A DNA stretch of 57,264 nt from assembly GCA_041920415.1 (NCBI GenBank), contig JBHGYD010000043.1:1-57264 (forward strand). The letters run 5' to 3'. The notes under the pieces are model-generated. The model was not told the origin of the DNA and ran no database searches. It saw only the letters and a program-made list of their open reading frames with translations. This stretch comes from JBHGYD01 sp041920415. Its GTDB lineage: Bacteria > Bacillota > Bacilli > Bacillales > Anoxybacillaceae. Each line of letters opens with the position of its first letter. Positions within the stretch are counted from its first letter, which is position 1. Of the stretch, positions 26,901 through 34,731 are shown in pieces. The translations under genes were made by a program, and so were the position numbers.

Positions 26901-27504
26901 CACCTACACAGCTCCATATAATGCGAGACTAAAAGTTCAAGAAGGTCAACAAGTTGAACGTGGTCAAGAGTTGACAGAAGGTTCTATTGATCCGAAAGAA
27001 CTTCTTAAAGTTAAAGATATTACTGCTGTTCAAGAATACTTATTGCGTGAAGTACAAAAAGTATACCGGATGCAAGGGGTAGAAATTAGCGACAAGCATA
27101 TTGAAGTAATGGTTCGTCAAATGCTTCGTAAAGTTCGTGTCATCGACGCGGGCGATACGGATGTGCTACCAGGCACATTGCTTGATGTCCATCAATTTAC
27201 GGATGCGAACGCAAAAGTATTGCTTGAAGGAAAAAGACCAGCAACAGCTCGACCAGTGCTGCTTGGTATTACAAAAGCATCGCTTGAGACAGACTCGTTC
27301 TTATCCGCTGCGTCCTTCCAAGAAACAACACGTGTACTAACAGATGCAGCAATTAAAGGAAAACGAGATGAGTTGCTCGGTCTAAAAGAAAACGTCATTA
27401 TCGGTAAACTTGTCCCTGCAGGAACAGGAATGGCTCGTTACCGAAAAATTAAACCTGTTGTCAAGAAAAATGTTGATGAAAATGTAGTCACATCAAATAA
27501 ATAA
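23902..27504 (+). CDS. rpoC: RNA polymerase beta' subunit
   Basis: The catalytic beta' subunit, 1200 residues. The TTG at 23902, eight bases after AGGGAGGT, gives MLDVNNFEYM as in relatives; an ATG at 23881 lies before the ribosome site. The N-terminal zinc ribbon has ECHCGKYKR and CDRCGVEV. The catalytic magnesium motif NADFDGDQMAVH is near residue 450. The second zinc site is FTCNTRHGVCKKCYGR near 895. The bridge and trigger-loop region includes GEPGTQLTMRTFHTGG. A 12-bp hairpin terminator follows. Confidence 0.98.
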   Translation: MLDVNNFEYMKIGLASPEKIRSWSYGEVKKPETINYRTLKPEKDGLFCERIFGPTKDWECHCGKYKRVRYKGVVCDRCGVEVTRAKVRRERMGHIELAAPVSHIWYFKGIPSRMGLVLDMSPRALEEVIYFASYVVTDPGDTPLEKKQLLSEKEYRAYREKYGQSFQASMGAEAIKKLLQDIDLEKEVEALKEELKTAQGQRRTRAIKRLEVLEAFRNSGNDPAWMVLDVLPVIPPELRPMVQLDGGRFATSDLNDLYRRVINRNNRLKRLLDLGAPSIIVQNEKRMLQEAVDALIDNGRRGRPVTGPGNRPLKSLSHMLKGKQGRFRQNLLGKRVDYSGRSVIVVGPNLKMYQCGLPKEMALELFKPFVMKELVERGLAHNIKSAKRKIERVHPEVWDVLESVIKEHPVLLNRAPTLHRLGIQAFEPTLVEGRAIRLHPLVCTAYNADFDGDQMAVHVPLSAEAQAEARLLMLAAQNILNPKDGKPVVTPSQDMVLGNYYLTMEREGAIGEGMVFKDTDEALLAYHNGYVHLHTRIAVHAGSLKNETFTEEQNNKLLITTVGKLIFNEILPKSFPYINEPTQENIEERTPDKYFLDKGVNVKEEIRKRELVPPFKKKVLGNIIAEVFKRFKITETSKMLDRMKDLGFKYSTKAGITIGVADIVVLPEKQEILQEAQAKVDTVLKQFRRGLITEDERYERVISIWSAAKDKIQSKLMESLDKRNPIFMMSDSGARGNASNFTQLAGMRGLMANPAGRIIELPIKSSFREGLTVLEYFISTHGARKGLADTALKTADSGYLTRRLVDVAQDVIVREDDCGTDRGILVRALTDGTEVIVKLEERLIGRYARKTVKHPETGEVIVRENEMITEDIANAIIKAGIDKVWIRSAFTCNTRHGVCKKCYGRNLATGAEVEVGEAVGIIAAQSIGEPGTQLTMRTFHTGGVAGDDITQGLPRVQELFEARNPKGQAVISEIDGVVISINETRDRQQEIVVKGEVETRTYTAPYNARLKVQEGQQVERGQELTEGSIDPKELLKVKDITAVQEYLLREVQKVYRMQGVEISDKHIEVMVRQMLRKVRVIDAGDTDVLPGTLLDVHQFTDANAKVLLEGKRPATARPVLLGITKASLETDSFLSAASFQETTRVLTDAAIKGKRDELLGLKENVIIGKLVPAGTGMARYRKIKPVVKKNVDENVVTSNK

Positions 27505-27512
27505 TGAAACGA

Positions 27513-27553
27513 GTTACCGGCAAGGGAAGCTTGCCGGTAACAAATTCTTTTTA
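27513..27553 (+). terminator. Terminator after rpoC
   Basis: GTTACCGGCAAG (27513-27524) pairs perfectly with CTTGCCGGTAAC (27530-27541). The T run starts six bases later (CTTTTT), so termination may be imperfect. Confidence 0.75.
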
Positions 27554-27562
27554 TAAATAGAG

Positions 27563-27591
27563 TTGACAACGTCTTGAGAAAATGTTAATGT
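27563..27591 (+). promoter_or_regulatory. Promoter upstream of rplGB
   Basis: TTGACA (27563-27568) and TAATGT (27586-27591) are separated by 17 bases. It would restart transcription for rplGB and the str genes. Confidence 0.65.
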
Positions 27592-27635
27592 AATAAAGGT
27601 GTTCCAAAAACCTGGTACTTTGGAGGATATTTTAT

Positions 27636-27884
27636 ATGTCTTATGAAAAAGTATTACAGGCTCAACAATTCGTAGTAGGAACAAAGCAAACAGTAAGAGC
27701 TCTAAAAGAAGGAAAAGTACAGGAAGTCATCATTGCTGAAGATGCTGATCCGTTCATTATTGATAAAATCATGGAAGCAGCAAAAGAAGCAAACATTCCT
27801 GTTACAAAAGTAGATTCCATGAAAAAACTTGGAAAAGCATGCAAAATCCAAGTTGGAGCGGCTGCTGTTGCAATTATTCGTTAA
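27636..27884 (+). CDS. rplGB: YbxF, L7Ae-family K-turn-binding protein
   Basis: An 82-residue L7Ae-type RNA-binding protein that recognises K-turns; bacterial members associate with the ribosome without a firm essential role. Conserved features include VVGTKQTVRALKEGKVQEVI and IAEDADPFI. The segment MKKLGKACKIQVGAAAVAII forms the RNA-recognition loop and last helix. The ATG follows TTGGAGGAT. It lies between rpoC and rpsL as in B. subtilis, and a hairpin terminator follows it. Confidence 0.95.
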   Translation: MSYEKVLQAQQFVVGTKQTVRALKEGKVQEVIIAEDADPFIIDKIMEAAKEANIPVTKVDSMKKLGKACKIQVGAAAVAIIR

Positions 27885-27888
27885 AACT

Positions 27889-27923
27889 GTTTTTGTGGGT
27901 TTCACTACAAAAACTTTGTTTTT
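27889..27923 (+). terminator. Hairpin terminator between rplGB and rpsL
   Basis: GTTTTTGT (27889-27896) pairs with ACAAAAAC (27907-27914), loop of ten bases, then TTTGTTTTTT. All but two pairs are A-T or G-T level, so it is probably leaky. Confidence 0.6.
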
Positions 27924-27988
27924 TGCATAAATTATGAGCCACCTGGATGTGTGGGCTTGAACTTATGTGTGAAGGGAGGAAATTTATT

Positions 27989-28411
27989 ATGCCTACAATT
28001 AACCAGTTAGTACGTAAAGGTCGTACGAAAAAAGTTGTAAAATCTAAATCCCCTGCATTAAATAAAGGGTACAACAGCTTCAAAAAAATACAAACAAACG
28101 TTCCTTCTCCACAAAAACGTGGCGTATGTACACGTGTAGGTACAATGACACCGAAGAAGCCAAACTCAGCGCTTCGTAAATACGCTCGTGTACGCTTAAC
28201 AAACGGTATCGAGGTAACAGCTTACATTCCTGGTATCGGTCATAACTTACAAGAACACAGCGTTGTATTAATTCGCGGTGGACGTGTAAAAGACTTACCA
28301 GGTGTACGCTATCATATCGTTCGTGGTGCATTAGATACTGCTGGCGTAGCGAACCGTATGCAAGGTCGTTCTAAGTACGGTGCGAAAAAACCAAAAGCAG
28401 CTAAAAAATAA
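27989..28411 (+). CDS. rpsL: Ribosomal protein S12
   Basis: Decoding-site protein, 140 residues. The start at 27989 after AGGGAGGA gives MPTINQLVRKG. The TPKKPNSALRK segment has wild-type Lys56, and GVRYHIVRGALD follows the wild-type KDLPG loop; the protein should confer streptomycin sensitivity. The insert around residues 20-42 (PALNKGYNSFKK) is typical of Bacillaceae. It is the first gene of the str cluster with rpsG, fusA and tuf. Confidence 0.97.
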   Translation: MPTINQLVRKGRTKKVVKSKSPALNKGYNSFKKIQTNVPSPQKRGVCTRVGTMTPKKPNSALRKYARVRLTNGIEVTAYIPGIGHNLQEHSVVLIRGGRVKDLPGVRYHIVRGALDTAGVANRMQGRSKYGAKKPKAAKK

Positions 28412-28459
28412 TAACACTTACTGAAAAAAAGGATTTTTTTCTTGAAAGGAGGAAAAACT

Positions 28460-28930
28460 ATGCCACGTAAAGGTCCGGTTGCTAAAAGAGATGTATTACC
28501 TGATCCGATTTATAATTCTAAACTAGTAACACGCCTTATCAACAAAATTATGGTTGATGGTAAAAAAGGAAAAGCACAAAAAATTCTTTACACTGCGTTT
28601 GACATCATTCGTGAACGCACTGGCAAAGATCCAATGGAAGTATTTGAGCAAGCATTAAAAAATGTAATGCCAGTTCTTGAAGTACGCGCTCGTCGTGTTG
28701 GTGGTGCTAACTACCAAGTTCCAGTTGAAGTGCGCCCAGACCGTCGTACAACATTAGGTCTTCGTTGGTTAGTGAACTATGCGCGTCTTCGCGGTGAAAA
28801 AACAATGGAAGAGCGTTTAGCCAACGAAATTTTAGATGCTGCAAACAACACAGGAGCAGCAGTGAAAAAACGCGAAGATACACACAAAATGGCGGAAGCA
28901 AACAAAGCATTTGCTCACTATCGTTGGTAA
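28460..28930 (+). CDS. rpsG: Ribosomal protein S7
   Basis: A primary 16S-binding protein that nucleates head assembly of the small subunit; 156 residues. The family pattern DPIYNSKLVTRLINKIM near the N-terminus is intact. RRVGGANYQVPVEVRPDRR near residue 78 is the beta-hairpin near the E site. The C-terminus HKMAEANKAFAHYRW is conserved. The ATG at 28460 follows AAAGGAGGA. Unlike in E. coli, the most obvious structured RNA lies after this gene, before fusA. Confidence 0.97.
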   Translation: MPRKGPVAKRDVLPDPIYNSKLVTRLINKIMVDGKKGKAQKILYTAFDIIRERTGKDPMEVFEQALKNVMPVLEVRARRVGGANYQVPVEVRPDRRTTLGLRWLVNYARLRGEKTMEERLANEILDAANNTGAAVKKREDTHKMAEANKAFAHYRW

Positions 28931-28970
28931 TTATTATAATGACCATTTAATCCATTTTTTCTTGTATAAT

Positions 28971-29028
28971 AGGAAATAGGTGAAGACGATAGGGGTTTTA
29001 ACCCTTTCGTGTACTCACCTATATTCCT
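28971..29028 (+). promoter_or_regulatory. Nested hairpin leader upstream of fusA
   Basis: Outer arms AGGAA-TAGGTGA (28971-28983) and TCACCTA-TTCCT (29015-29028) enclose an inner hairpin with ACGA (28986-28989), AGGG (28991-28994), CCCT (29002-29005) and TCGT (29007-29010). A TATAAT at 28965-28970 sits immediately upstream. It may be a leader for fusA; the ligand is unknown. Confidence 0.6.
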
Positions 29029-29090
29029 ATATTTATAACATTTTTTTATCAAACACGATACTTATTTAAAGGAAGGAGAAAAAAACCACA

Positions 29091-31169
29091 ATGGCAAGAG
29101 AGTTCTCCTTAGAAAAAACTCGCAATATTGGTATCATGGCGCATATTGACGCCGGTAAAACAACAACGACTGAACGTATCCTTTTCTATACAGGGCGCGT
29201 TCATAAAATCGGTGAGGTTCACGAAGGCGCAGCTACCATGGACTGGATGGAGCAAGAGCAAGAACGTGGTATTACGATCACTTCTGCAGCAACAACTGCG
29301 CAATGGAAAGGTCACCGCATTAACATTATTGATACACCAGGACACGTAGACTTCACAGTAGAGGTTGAACGTTCCTTACGCGTACTAGACGGTGCGGTAG
29401 CTGTACTTGACGCACAGTCTGGGGTAGAACCGCAAACAGAAACAGTATGGCGCCAAGCGACTACATACGGTGTTCCACGTATCGTATTCGTTAACAAAAT
29501 GGACAAGATCGGCGCTGATTTCCTATATTCTGTAAAAACACTTCATGATCGTTTACAAGCGAATGCGCACCCAGTTCAGTTACCAATCGGTGCTGAAGAT
29601 CAATTCACTGGCATTATTGACCTTGTTGAAATGTGCGCATATCACTATCATGATGAGTTAGGTAAAAACATTGAGCGCATTGAAATTCCTGAAGATTATC
29701 GCGATATGGTAGAAGAATATCGCGGAAAATTAATCGAAGCAGTAGCAGAGCTTGATGAAGAATTAATGATGAAATATTTAGAAGGGGAAGAAATTACAGT
29801 TGAAGAACTAAAAGCAGCTATTCGAAAAGCAACTGTTAGCGTTGAATTCTTCCCTGTATTCTGTGGTTCTGCGTTTAAAAACAAAGGTGTTCAATTAATG
29901 CTTGACGGTGTCATCGACTACTTACCTTCTCCTGTTGATATTCCACCTATTAAAGGTGTTGTTCCAGATACAGAAGAAGAAGTAGTTCGTGAATCTCGCG
30001 ATGATGCACCATTTGCAGCGTTAGCTTTCAAAATTATGACAGACCCTTACGTTGGTAAGTTAACGTTCTTCCGTGTGTATTCAGGTACATTAGATTCTGG
30101 TTCATACGTATTGAACTCAACAAAACGTAAACGTGAGCGGATCGGTCGTATCCTACAAATGCATGCAAATCACCGCGAAGAGATTTCTCACGTGTACGCA
30201 GGTGACATCGCTGCAGCTGTAGGTTTGAAGGATACAACAACTGGCGATACTTTGTGTGATGAAAAGAATCCTGTTATTCTAGAGTCTATGCAATTCCCAG
30301 AGCCAGTTATTTCCGTTGCGATTGAGCCAAAATCAAAAGCTGACCAAGATAAAATGAGTACAGCTTTACAAAAACTTCAAGAAGAAGACCCAACATTCCG
30401 TGCATGGACAGACCAAGAAACTGGTCAAACAATCATCGCGGGTATGGGTGAGCTTCACCTTGATATCATCGTAGACCGTATGCGTCGTGAATTCAAGGTT
30501 GAAGCAAATGTTGGTGCTCCACAAGTAGCGTACCGCGAAACGTTCCGCAAATCTGCACAAGTTGAAGGTAAATTTGTGCGTCAATCTGGTGGTCGCGGTC
30601 AATACGGTCACGTTTGGATCGAATTCTCTCCAAATGAAGAAGGTAAAGGATTCGAATTCGAAAACGCGATCGTTGGTGGGGTAGTTCCAAGAGAATACAT
30701 CCCAGCGATTCAAGCAGGTCTTGAAGATGCAATGCAAAATGGGGTTCTTGCTGGATATCCAGTTGTAGATATTAAAGCAAAACTATTCGATGGTTCTTAC
30801 CATGATGTTGACTCAAGTGAAATGGCGTTCAAAATTGCTGCATCTCTTGCATTGAAAAATGCAGCAGCAAAATGTGATCCTGTATTACTTGAGCCAATTA
30901 TGAAAGTAGAAGTAGTCATCCCTGAAGAATATCTTGGAGATATTATGGGTGACATCACTTCTCGTCGCGGACGTGTAGAAGGTATGGAAGCTCGCGGTAA
31001 CGCACAAGTCGTTCGCGCGATGGTTCCGCTATCTGAAATGTTCGGATACGCAACTTCTTTACGTTCTAACACTCAAGGTCGTGGAACATTCTCAATGGTA
31101 TTCGACCACTATGAAGAAGTTCCTAAGAACATTGCCGATGAAATCATCAAAAAAAATAAAGGTGAATAA
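29091..31169 (+). CDS. fusA: Elongation factor G
   Basis: The translocation GTPase, 692 residues. The G1 motif is AHIDAGKTT near residue 17, G3 is DTPGHVDF near 81, and G4 is NKMDKIGAD near 135. Domains II-V follow, including the domain IV tip segment RQSGGRGQYGHVWIEF near 498 and the C-terminal EMFGYATSLRSNTQGRG. Wild-type sequence throughout suggests fusidic acid sensitivity. The gene has a long structured 5' region and precedes tuf, as in all Bacillaceae. Confidence 0.98.
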   Translation: MAREFSLEKTRNIGIMAHIDAGKTTTTERILFYTGRVHKIGEVHEGAATMDWMEQEQERGITITSAATTAQWKGHRINIIDTPGHVDFTVEVERSLRVLDGAVAVLDAQSGVEPQTETVWRQATTYGVPRIVFVNKMDKIGADFLYSVKTLHDRLQANAHPVQLPIGAEDQFTGIIDLVEMCAYHYHDELGKNIERIEIPEDYRDMVEEYRGKLIEAVAELDEELMMKYLEGEEITVEELKAAIRKATVSVEFFPVFCGSAFKNKGVQLMLDGVIDYLPSPVDIPPIKGVVPDTEEEVVRESRDDAPFAALAFKIMTDPYVGKLTFFRVYSGTLDSGSYVLNSTKRKRERIGRILQMHANHREEISHVYAGDIAAAVGLKDTTTGDTLCDEKNPVILESMQFPEPVISVAIEPKSKADQDKMSTALQKLQEEDPTFRAWTDQETGQTIIAGMGELHLDIIVDRMRREFKVEANVGAPQVAYRETFRKSAQVEGKFVRQSGGRGQYGHVWIEFSPNEEGKGFEFENAIVGGVVPREYIPAIQAGLEDAMQNGVLAGYPVVDIKAKLFDGSYHDVDSSEMAFKIAASLALKNAAAKCDPVLLEPIMKVEVVIPEEYLGDIMGDITSRRGRVEGMEARGNAQVVRAMVPLSEMFGYATSLRSNTQGRGTFSMVFDHYEEVPKNIADEIIKKNKGE

Positions 31170-31212
31170 TTGATTTCTAGGCATAGTTCAAGTATAAATA
31201 CTTATGTAAGAC

Positions 31213-31245
31213 TTGGGAGTGAATATGTTATGTATTTACTCCCAG
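31213..31245 (+). other. Stem-loop between fusA and tuf
   Basis: TGGGAGT-GAATA (31214-31225) pairs with TATTT-ACTCCCA (31233-31244) with one bulge, loop about seven bases. There is no adjacent T run, so it is not a standard terminator. It may stabilise or process the fusA-tuf mRNA. Confidence 0.6.
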
Positions 31246-31298
31246 GCATCCTATAACTTATAAATTTTTAAATTTTTACATTAAGGAGGATATTTCTA

Positions 31299-32486
31299 AT
31301 GGCTAAAGCGAAATTCGAACGCACTAAACCACACGTTAACATTGGTACAATTGGCCACGTTGACCATGGTAAAACAACTTTAACAGCTGCGATTACAACA
31401 GTTCTTGCAAAACAAGGTAAAGCAGAAGCTCGTGCTTACGACCAAATCGACGCTGCTCCAGAAGAGCGTGAGCGTGGTATCACAATCTCAACTGCACACG
31501 TTGAGTATGAAACTGACAACCGTCACTATGCACACGTTGACTGCCCAGGTCACGCAGACTACGTGAAAAACATGATCACTGGTGCTGCGCAAATGGACGG
31601 CGCGATCCTTGTAGTATCTGCTGCTGATGGTCCAATGCCACAAACTCGTGAGCACATCCTTCTATCTCGTCAAGTAGGTGTACCATACATCGTAGTATTC
31701 TTAAACAAATGCGATATGGTAGACGACGAAGAATTACTAGAGCTTGTTGAAATGGAAGTACGTGACTTATTATCTGAATACGACTTCCCTGGAGATGAAA
31801 TTCCAGTTATCAAAGGTTCTGCATTAAAAGCTCTTGAAGGCGACGCTGAATGGGAAGCAAAAATCATCGAGCTTATGAACGCTGTTGATGAATACATCCC
31901 AACTCCACAACGTGAAGTTGACAAACCATTCATGATGCCAGTTGAGGACGTATTCTCAATCACTGGTCGTGGTACAGTTGCAACTGGTCGCGTTGAGCGC
32001 GGTATCTTAAAAGTTGGTGACGCTGTAGAAATCATCGGTCTTTCTGAGGAACCAAAATCTACAACAGTTACTGGTGTAGAAATGTTCCGCAAACTTCTTG
32101 ACCAAGCTGAAGCTGGTGACAACATCGGTGCGCTTCTTCGTGGTGTATCTCGTGACGAAGTACAACGTGGTCAAGTACTTGCAAAACCAGGTACAATCAC
32201 TCCACACACTAAATTCAAAGCGCAAGTTTACGTATTATCTAAAGAAGAAGGTGGACGTCATACTCCATTCTTCTCTAACTACCGTCCACAATTCTACTTC
32301 CGTACAACAGACGTAACAGGTATCATCACTCTTCCAGAAGGCGTAGAGATGGTAATGCCTGGCGACAACGTTGAAATGACAGTAGAATTAATCGCTCCAA
32401 TCGCGATTGAAGAAGGTACAAAATTCTCTATCCGTGAAGGCGGACGTACAGTAGGTGCTGGTTCTGTATCTACTATCATCGAGTAA
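31299..32486 (+). CDS. tuf: Elongation factor Tu
   Basis: Delivers aminoacyl-tRNA to the ribosome; 395 residues. G1 GHVDHGKTT near residue 18, G3 DCPGHADYVK near 81, G4 NKCDMVDD near 136. The switch I threonine is in RGITISTAHVEYE. Domains 2 and 3 contain VFSITGRGTVATGRVERG and PQFYFRTTDVTG. TAAGGAGGATA precedes the ATG. Codon use is strongly biased, as expected for one of the most expressed genes. A terminator ends the str cluster. Confidence 0.99.
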   Translation: MAKAKFERTKPHVNIGTIGHVDHGKTTLTAAITTVLAKQGKAEARAYDQIDAAPEERERGITISTAHVEYETDNRHYAHVDCPGHADYVKNMITGAAQMDGAILVVSAADGPMPQTREHILLSRQVGVPYIVVFLNKCDMVDDEELLELVEMEVRDLLSEYDFPGDEIPVIKGSALKALEGDAEWEAKIIELMNAVDEYIPTPQREVDKPFMMPVEDVFSITGRGTVATGRVERGILKVGDAVEIIGLSEEPKSTTVTGVEMFRKLLDQAEAGDNIGALLRGVSRDEVQRGQVLAKPGTITPHTKFKAQVYVLSKEEGGRHTPFFSNYRPQFYFRTTDVTGIITLPEGVEMVMPGDNVEMTVELIAPIAIEEGTKFSIREGGRTVGAGSVSTIIE

Positions 32487-32500
32487 TTGATAGCTAAACG

Positions 32501-32532
32501 AAAACAGGTTTGCCCCAGGCAAACCTGTTTTT
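32501..32532 (+). terminator. Terminator after tuf
   Basis: AAACAGGTTTGCC pairs with GGCAAACCTGTTT across a two-to-four-base loop, followed by TTT. It separates the str cluster from the S10 operon. Confidence 0.93.
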
Positions 32533-32629
32533 TATATATGAAGTAAAATTCAAACAATTACAAGATAAGTTGAAATGGGATATGGCAACATGTATAATAA
32601 AAGAAGTGTGTAAGTAAACGAGATTTTAC

Positions 32630-32658
32630 TTGCAATTTAGTATCGATATCTGTATAAT
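32630..32658 (+). promoter_or_regulatory. S10 operon promoter
   Basis: TTGCAA (32630-32635) and TATAAT (32653-32658) with 17 bases between. It lies 133 bases before rpsJ. The 304-base gap between tuf and rpsJ holds the tuf terminator, this promoter and the S10 leader. Confidence 0.8.
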
Positions 32659-32687
32659 ATCTAATGTTGGTCTTTGACTGCGATGAA

Positions 32688-32746
32688 GTGGAAGGTTGCT
32701 GACACACCCGGCCGCTTTGCCATGGCGAGTGTGAGGAAATTTCCAC
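32688..32746 (+). promoter_or_regulatory. Structured leader of the S10 operon
   Basis: GTGGAA (32688-32693) pairs with TTCCAC (32741-32746). Inside, CACAC (32703-32707) pairs with GTGTG (32729-32733) around a GC-rich segment containing CCCGGCCGC and CCATGG. The leader looks conserved relative to the B. subtilis S10 operon, from memory. Its regulator is not known to me. Confidence 0.65.
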
Positions 32747-32790
32747 GGAGAATGTCTATTTTCAAAATAGGCGAAGAAGGAGGGAAAATA

Positions 32791-33099
32791 ATGGCAAAAG
32801 AAAAAATTCGTATCCGTTTAAAAGCTTACGATCATCGAATCCTTGATCAATCTGCTGAAAAAATCGTAGAAACAGCAAAACGTTCAGGTGCAAAAGTATC
32901 TGGACCGATCCCATTACCAACTGAAAGAACTGTTTATACGATTTTACGCGCTGTTCACAAGTACAAAGATTCACGTGAACAATTCGAAATGCGTACACAT
33001 AAACGTTTAATCGATATCGTAAACCCAACTCCACAAACAGTGGATTCATTAATGCGTCTTGACTTACCATCTGGTGTCGATATTGAAATCAAGCTTTAA
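32791..33099 (+). CDS. rpsJ: Ribosomal protein S10 (NusE)
   Basis: A head protein of the small subunit that also acts with NusB in antitermination; 102 residues. The family signature is [20 protein letters not shown] at the N-terminus, and the loop holds [16 protein letters not shown]. The ATG at 32791 follows AAGGAGGGA and starts MAKEKIR; upstream in-frame ATGs fall inside the structured leader. It is the first gene of the S10-spc-alpha series, which runs with short gaps to rplQ. Confidence 0.98.
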
Positions 33100-33131
33100 T
33101 TGTAAAAATGAATTTATAGGAGGTGTGACGA

Positions 33132-33767
33132 ATGACCAAAGGAATCTTAGGTAGAAAAATCGGTATGACGCAAGTATTCGCGGAAAATGGCGATTTAATT
33201 CCTGTAACGGTAATTGAAGCGACTCCAAACGTCGTTCTTCAAAAGAAAACAATTGAAAACGACGGTTACGAAGCAATTCAATTAGGCTTTAAGGATAAGC
33301 GTGAAAAATTAGCAAACAAACCGGAAAAAGGACACGCAGCGAAAGCGAATACTGCACCTAAGCGCTTCATCCGTGAAATCCGCGGTGCAAATGTTGCGGA
33401 ATACGAAGTTGGTCAGGAAGTCAAAGTTGATATTTTCGCTGAAGGCGATATTGTAGATGTAACAGGAATTTCAAAAGGTAAAGGATTCCAAGGTGCAATC
33501 AAACGTCATGGACAATCTCGTGGACCTATGGCTCACGGTTCTCGTTACCATCGTCGTCCTGGTTCAATGGGTCCTATTGCGCCAAACCGTGTATTTAAAT
33601 CTAAAGAATTACCTGGTCGCATGGGTGGCGAACGTGTAACGGTTCAAAATTTAACGATTGTAAAAGTGGATCCAGAACGCAACTTGCTTCTTGTAAAAGG
33701 TAACGTACCTGGTCCGAAAAAAGGACTAGTCATCATTAAAAGTGCGGTTAAAGCGAAAGTGAAATAA
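33132..33767 (+). CDS. rplC: Ribosomal protein L3
   Basis: Early-assembly large-subunit protein whose extended loop reaches toward the peptidyl transferase centre; 211 residues. The N-terminus is TKGILGRKIGMTQVF. The loop region HGSRYHRRPGSMGPIAPNRV holds conserved residues near A2451. FKSKELPGRMGGERVTVQNL follows. The wild-type loop gives no sign of pleuromutilin or linezolid resistance. The gap to rplD is 26 bases, and TAGGAGGTG precedes the ATG. Confidence 0.97.
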   Translation: MTKGILGRKIGMTQVFAENGDLIPVTVIEATPNVVLQKKTIENDGYEAIQLGFKDKREKLANKPEKGHAAKANTAPKRFIREIRGANVAEYEVGQEVKVDIFAEGDIVDVTGISKGKGFQGAIKRHGQSRGPMAHGSRYHRRPGSMGPIAPNRVFKSKELPGRMGGERVTVQNLTIVKVDPERNLLLVKGNVPGPKKGLVIIKSAVKAKVK

Positions 33768-33793
33768 CTTTTTAAGAAAGGAGGAATTATCCA

Positions 33794-34417
33794 ATGCCAA
33801 AAGTAGCATTGTATAACCAAAACGGAGCAACTGTTGGAGAAATCGAATTAAGCGATTCCGTATTTGGTATTGAGCCAAATAAACACGTATTATTTGAAGC
33901 AGTGATTATGCAACGCGCTTCTTTACGTCAAGGAACGCATAAAACAAAAAATCGTGCTGAAGTAAGCGGCGGTGGCCGTAAACCATGGCGTCAAAAAGGT
34001 ACTGGACGCGCTCGTCAAGGTTCTATTCGTGCTCCACAATGGCGCGGTGGTGGTACTGTATTCGGTCCGGTTCCACGCAGCTACAGCTATAAATTACCGA
34101 AAAAAGTTCGTCGTTTAGCTATTAAATCAGCTTTATCTTCAAAAGTTCTTGAAAACAACATTGTTGTATTAGATAATTTAACTCTTGAAGCACCAAAAAC
34201 AAAAGAAATGGTGAAGATTTTAAACAACCTTTCTGTTGATCGCAAGGCGTTAATCGTGACAGCTGATGTCAATGAAAATATTACATTATCTGCACGCAAC
34301 ATTCCAGGAGTAACGGTTGTTACTGCAAATGGAATTAACGTTCTTGATGTTCTAAACCACGACAAACTTGTGATTACAAAAGCTGCCGTGGAAAAAGTAG
34401 AGGAGGTGCTTGCATAA
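33794..34417 (+). CDS. rplD: Ribosomal protein L4
   Basis: Lines the peptide exit tunnel; 207 residues. The tunnel loop GGGRKPWRQKGTGRARQGS around residue 60 is wild type, so macrolide sensitivity is expected from this locus. In E. coli L4 also represses the S10 operon, but that role is not established in Bacillus, where the leader differs. The stop overlaps the rplW ATG, giving translational coupling. AAAGGAGGA precedes the start. Confidence 0.97.
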   Translation: MPKVALYNQNGATVGEIELSDSVFGIEPNKHVLFEAVIMQRASLRQGTHKTKNRAEVSGGGRKPWRQKGTGRARQGSIRAPQWRGGGTVFGPVPRSYSYKLPKKVRRLAIKSALSSKVLENNIVVLDNLTLEAPKTKEMVKILNNLSVDRKALIVTADVNENITLSARNIPGVTVVTANGINVLDVLNHDKLVITKAAVEKVEEVLA

Positions 34418-34704
34418 TGAAAGATCCTCGCGATATTATTAAGCGCCCCGTTATCACTGAAAACTCAATGAACTTAACAGCTCAAAAAAAATATACATTT
34501 GAAGTTGACGTGAAAGCGAACAAAACAGAAGTAAAAGACGCTATTGAAGCGATTTTTGGCGTAAAAGTAGCGAAAGTGAACATCATGAACTATAAAGGTA
34601 AATTTAAACGTGTAGGTCGTTACAGCGGACTTACAAATCGTCGTCGTAAAGCGATCGTTACTTTAACACCAGACAGCAAAGCGATCGAATTATTCGAAGT
34701 ATAA
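34417..34704 (+). CDS. rplW: Ribosomal protein L23
   Basis: Sits at the tunnel exit and is the docking site for trigger factor and SRP; 95 residues. The N-terminus MKDPRDIIKRPVITENSM and the segment KYTFEVDVKANKTEVKDAIE are family signatures. The C-terminal KRVGRYSGLTNRRRKAIVTL contacts 23S domain III. The ATG overlaps the rplD stop by one base. The trigger-factor-binding Glu near residue 16 (ENS) is present. Confidence 0.97.
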   Translation: MKDPRDIIKRPVITENSMNLTAQKKYTFEVDVKANKTEVKDAIEAIFGVKVAKVNIMNYKGKFKRVGRYSGLTNRRRKAIVTLTPDSKAIELFEV

Positions 34705-34731
34705 GTTTAAAAGTGAAGGAGGGAAACCGAC

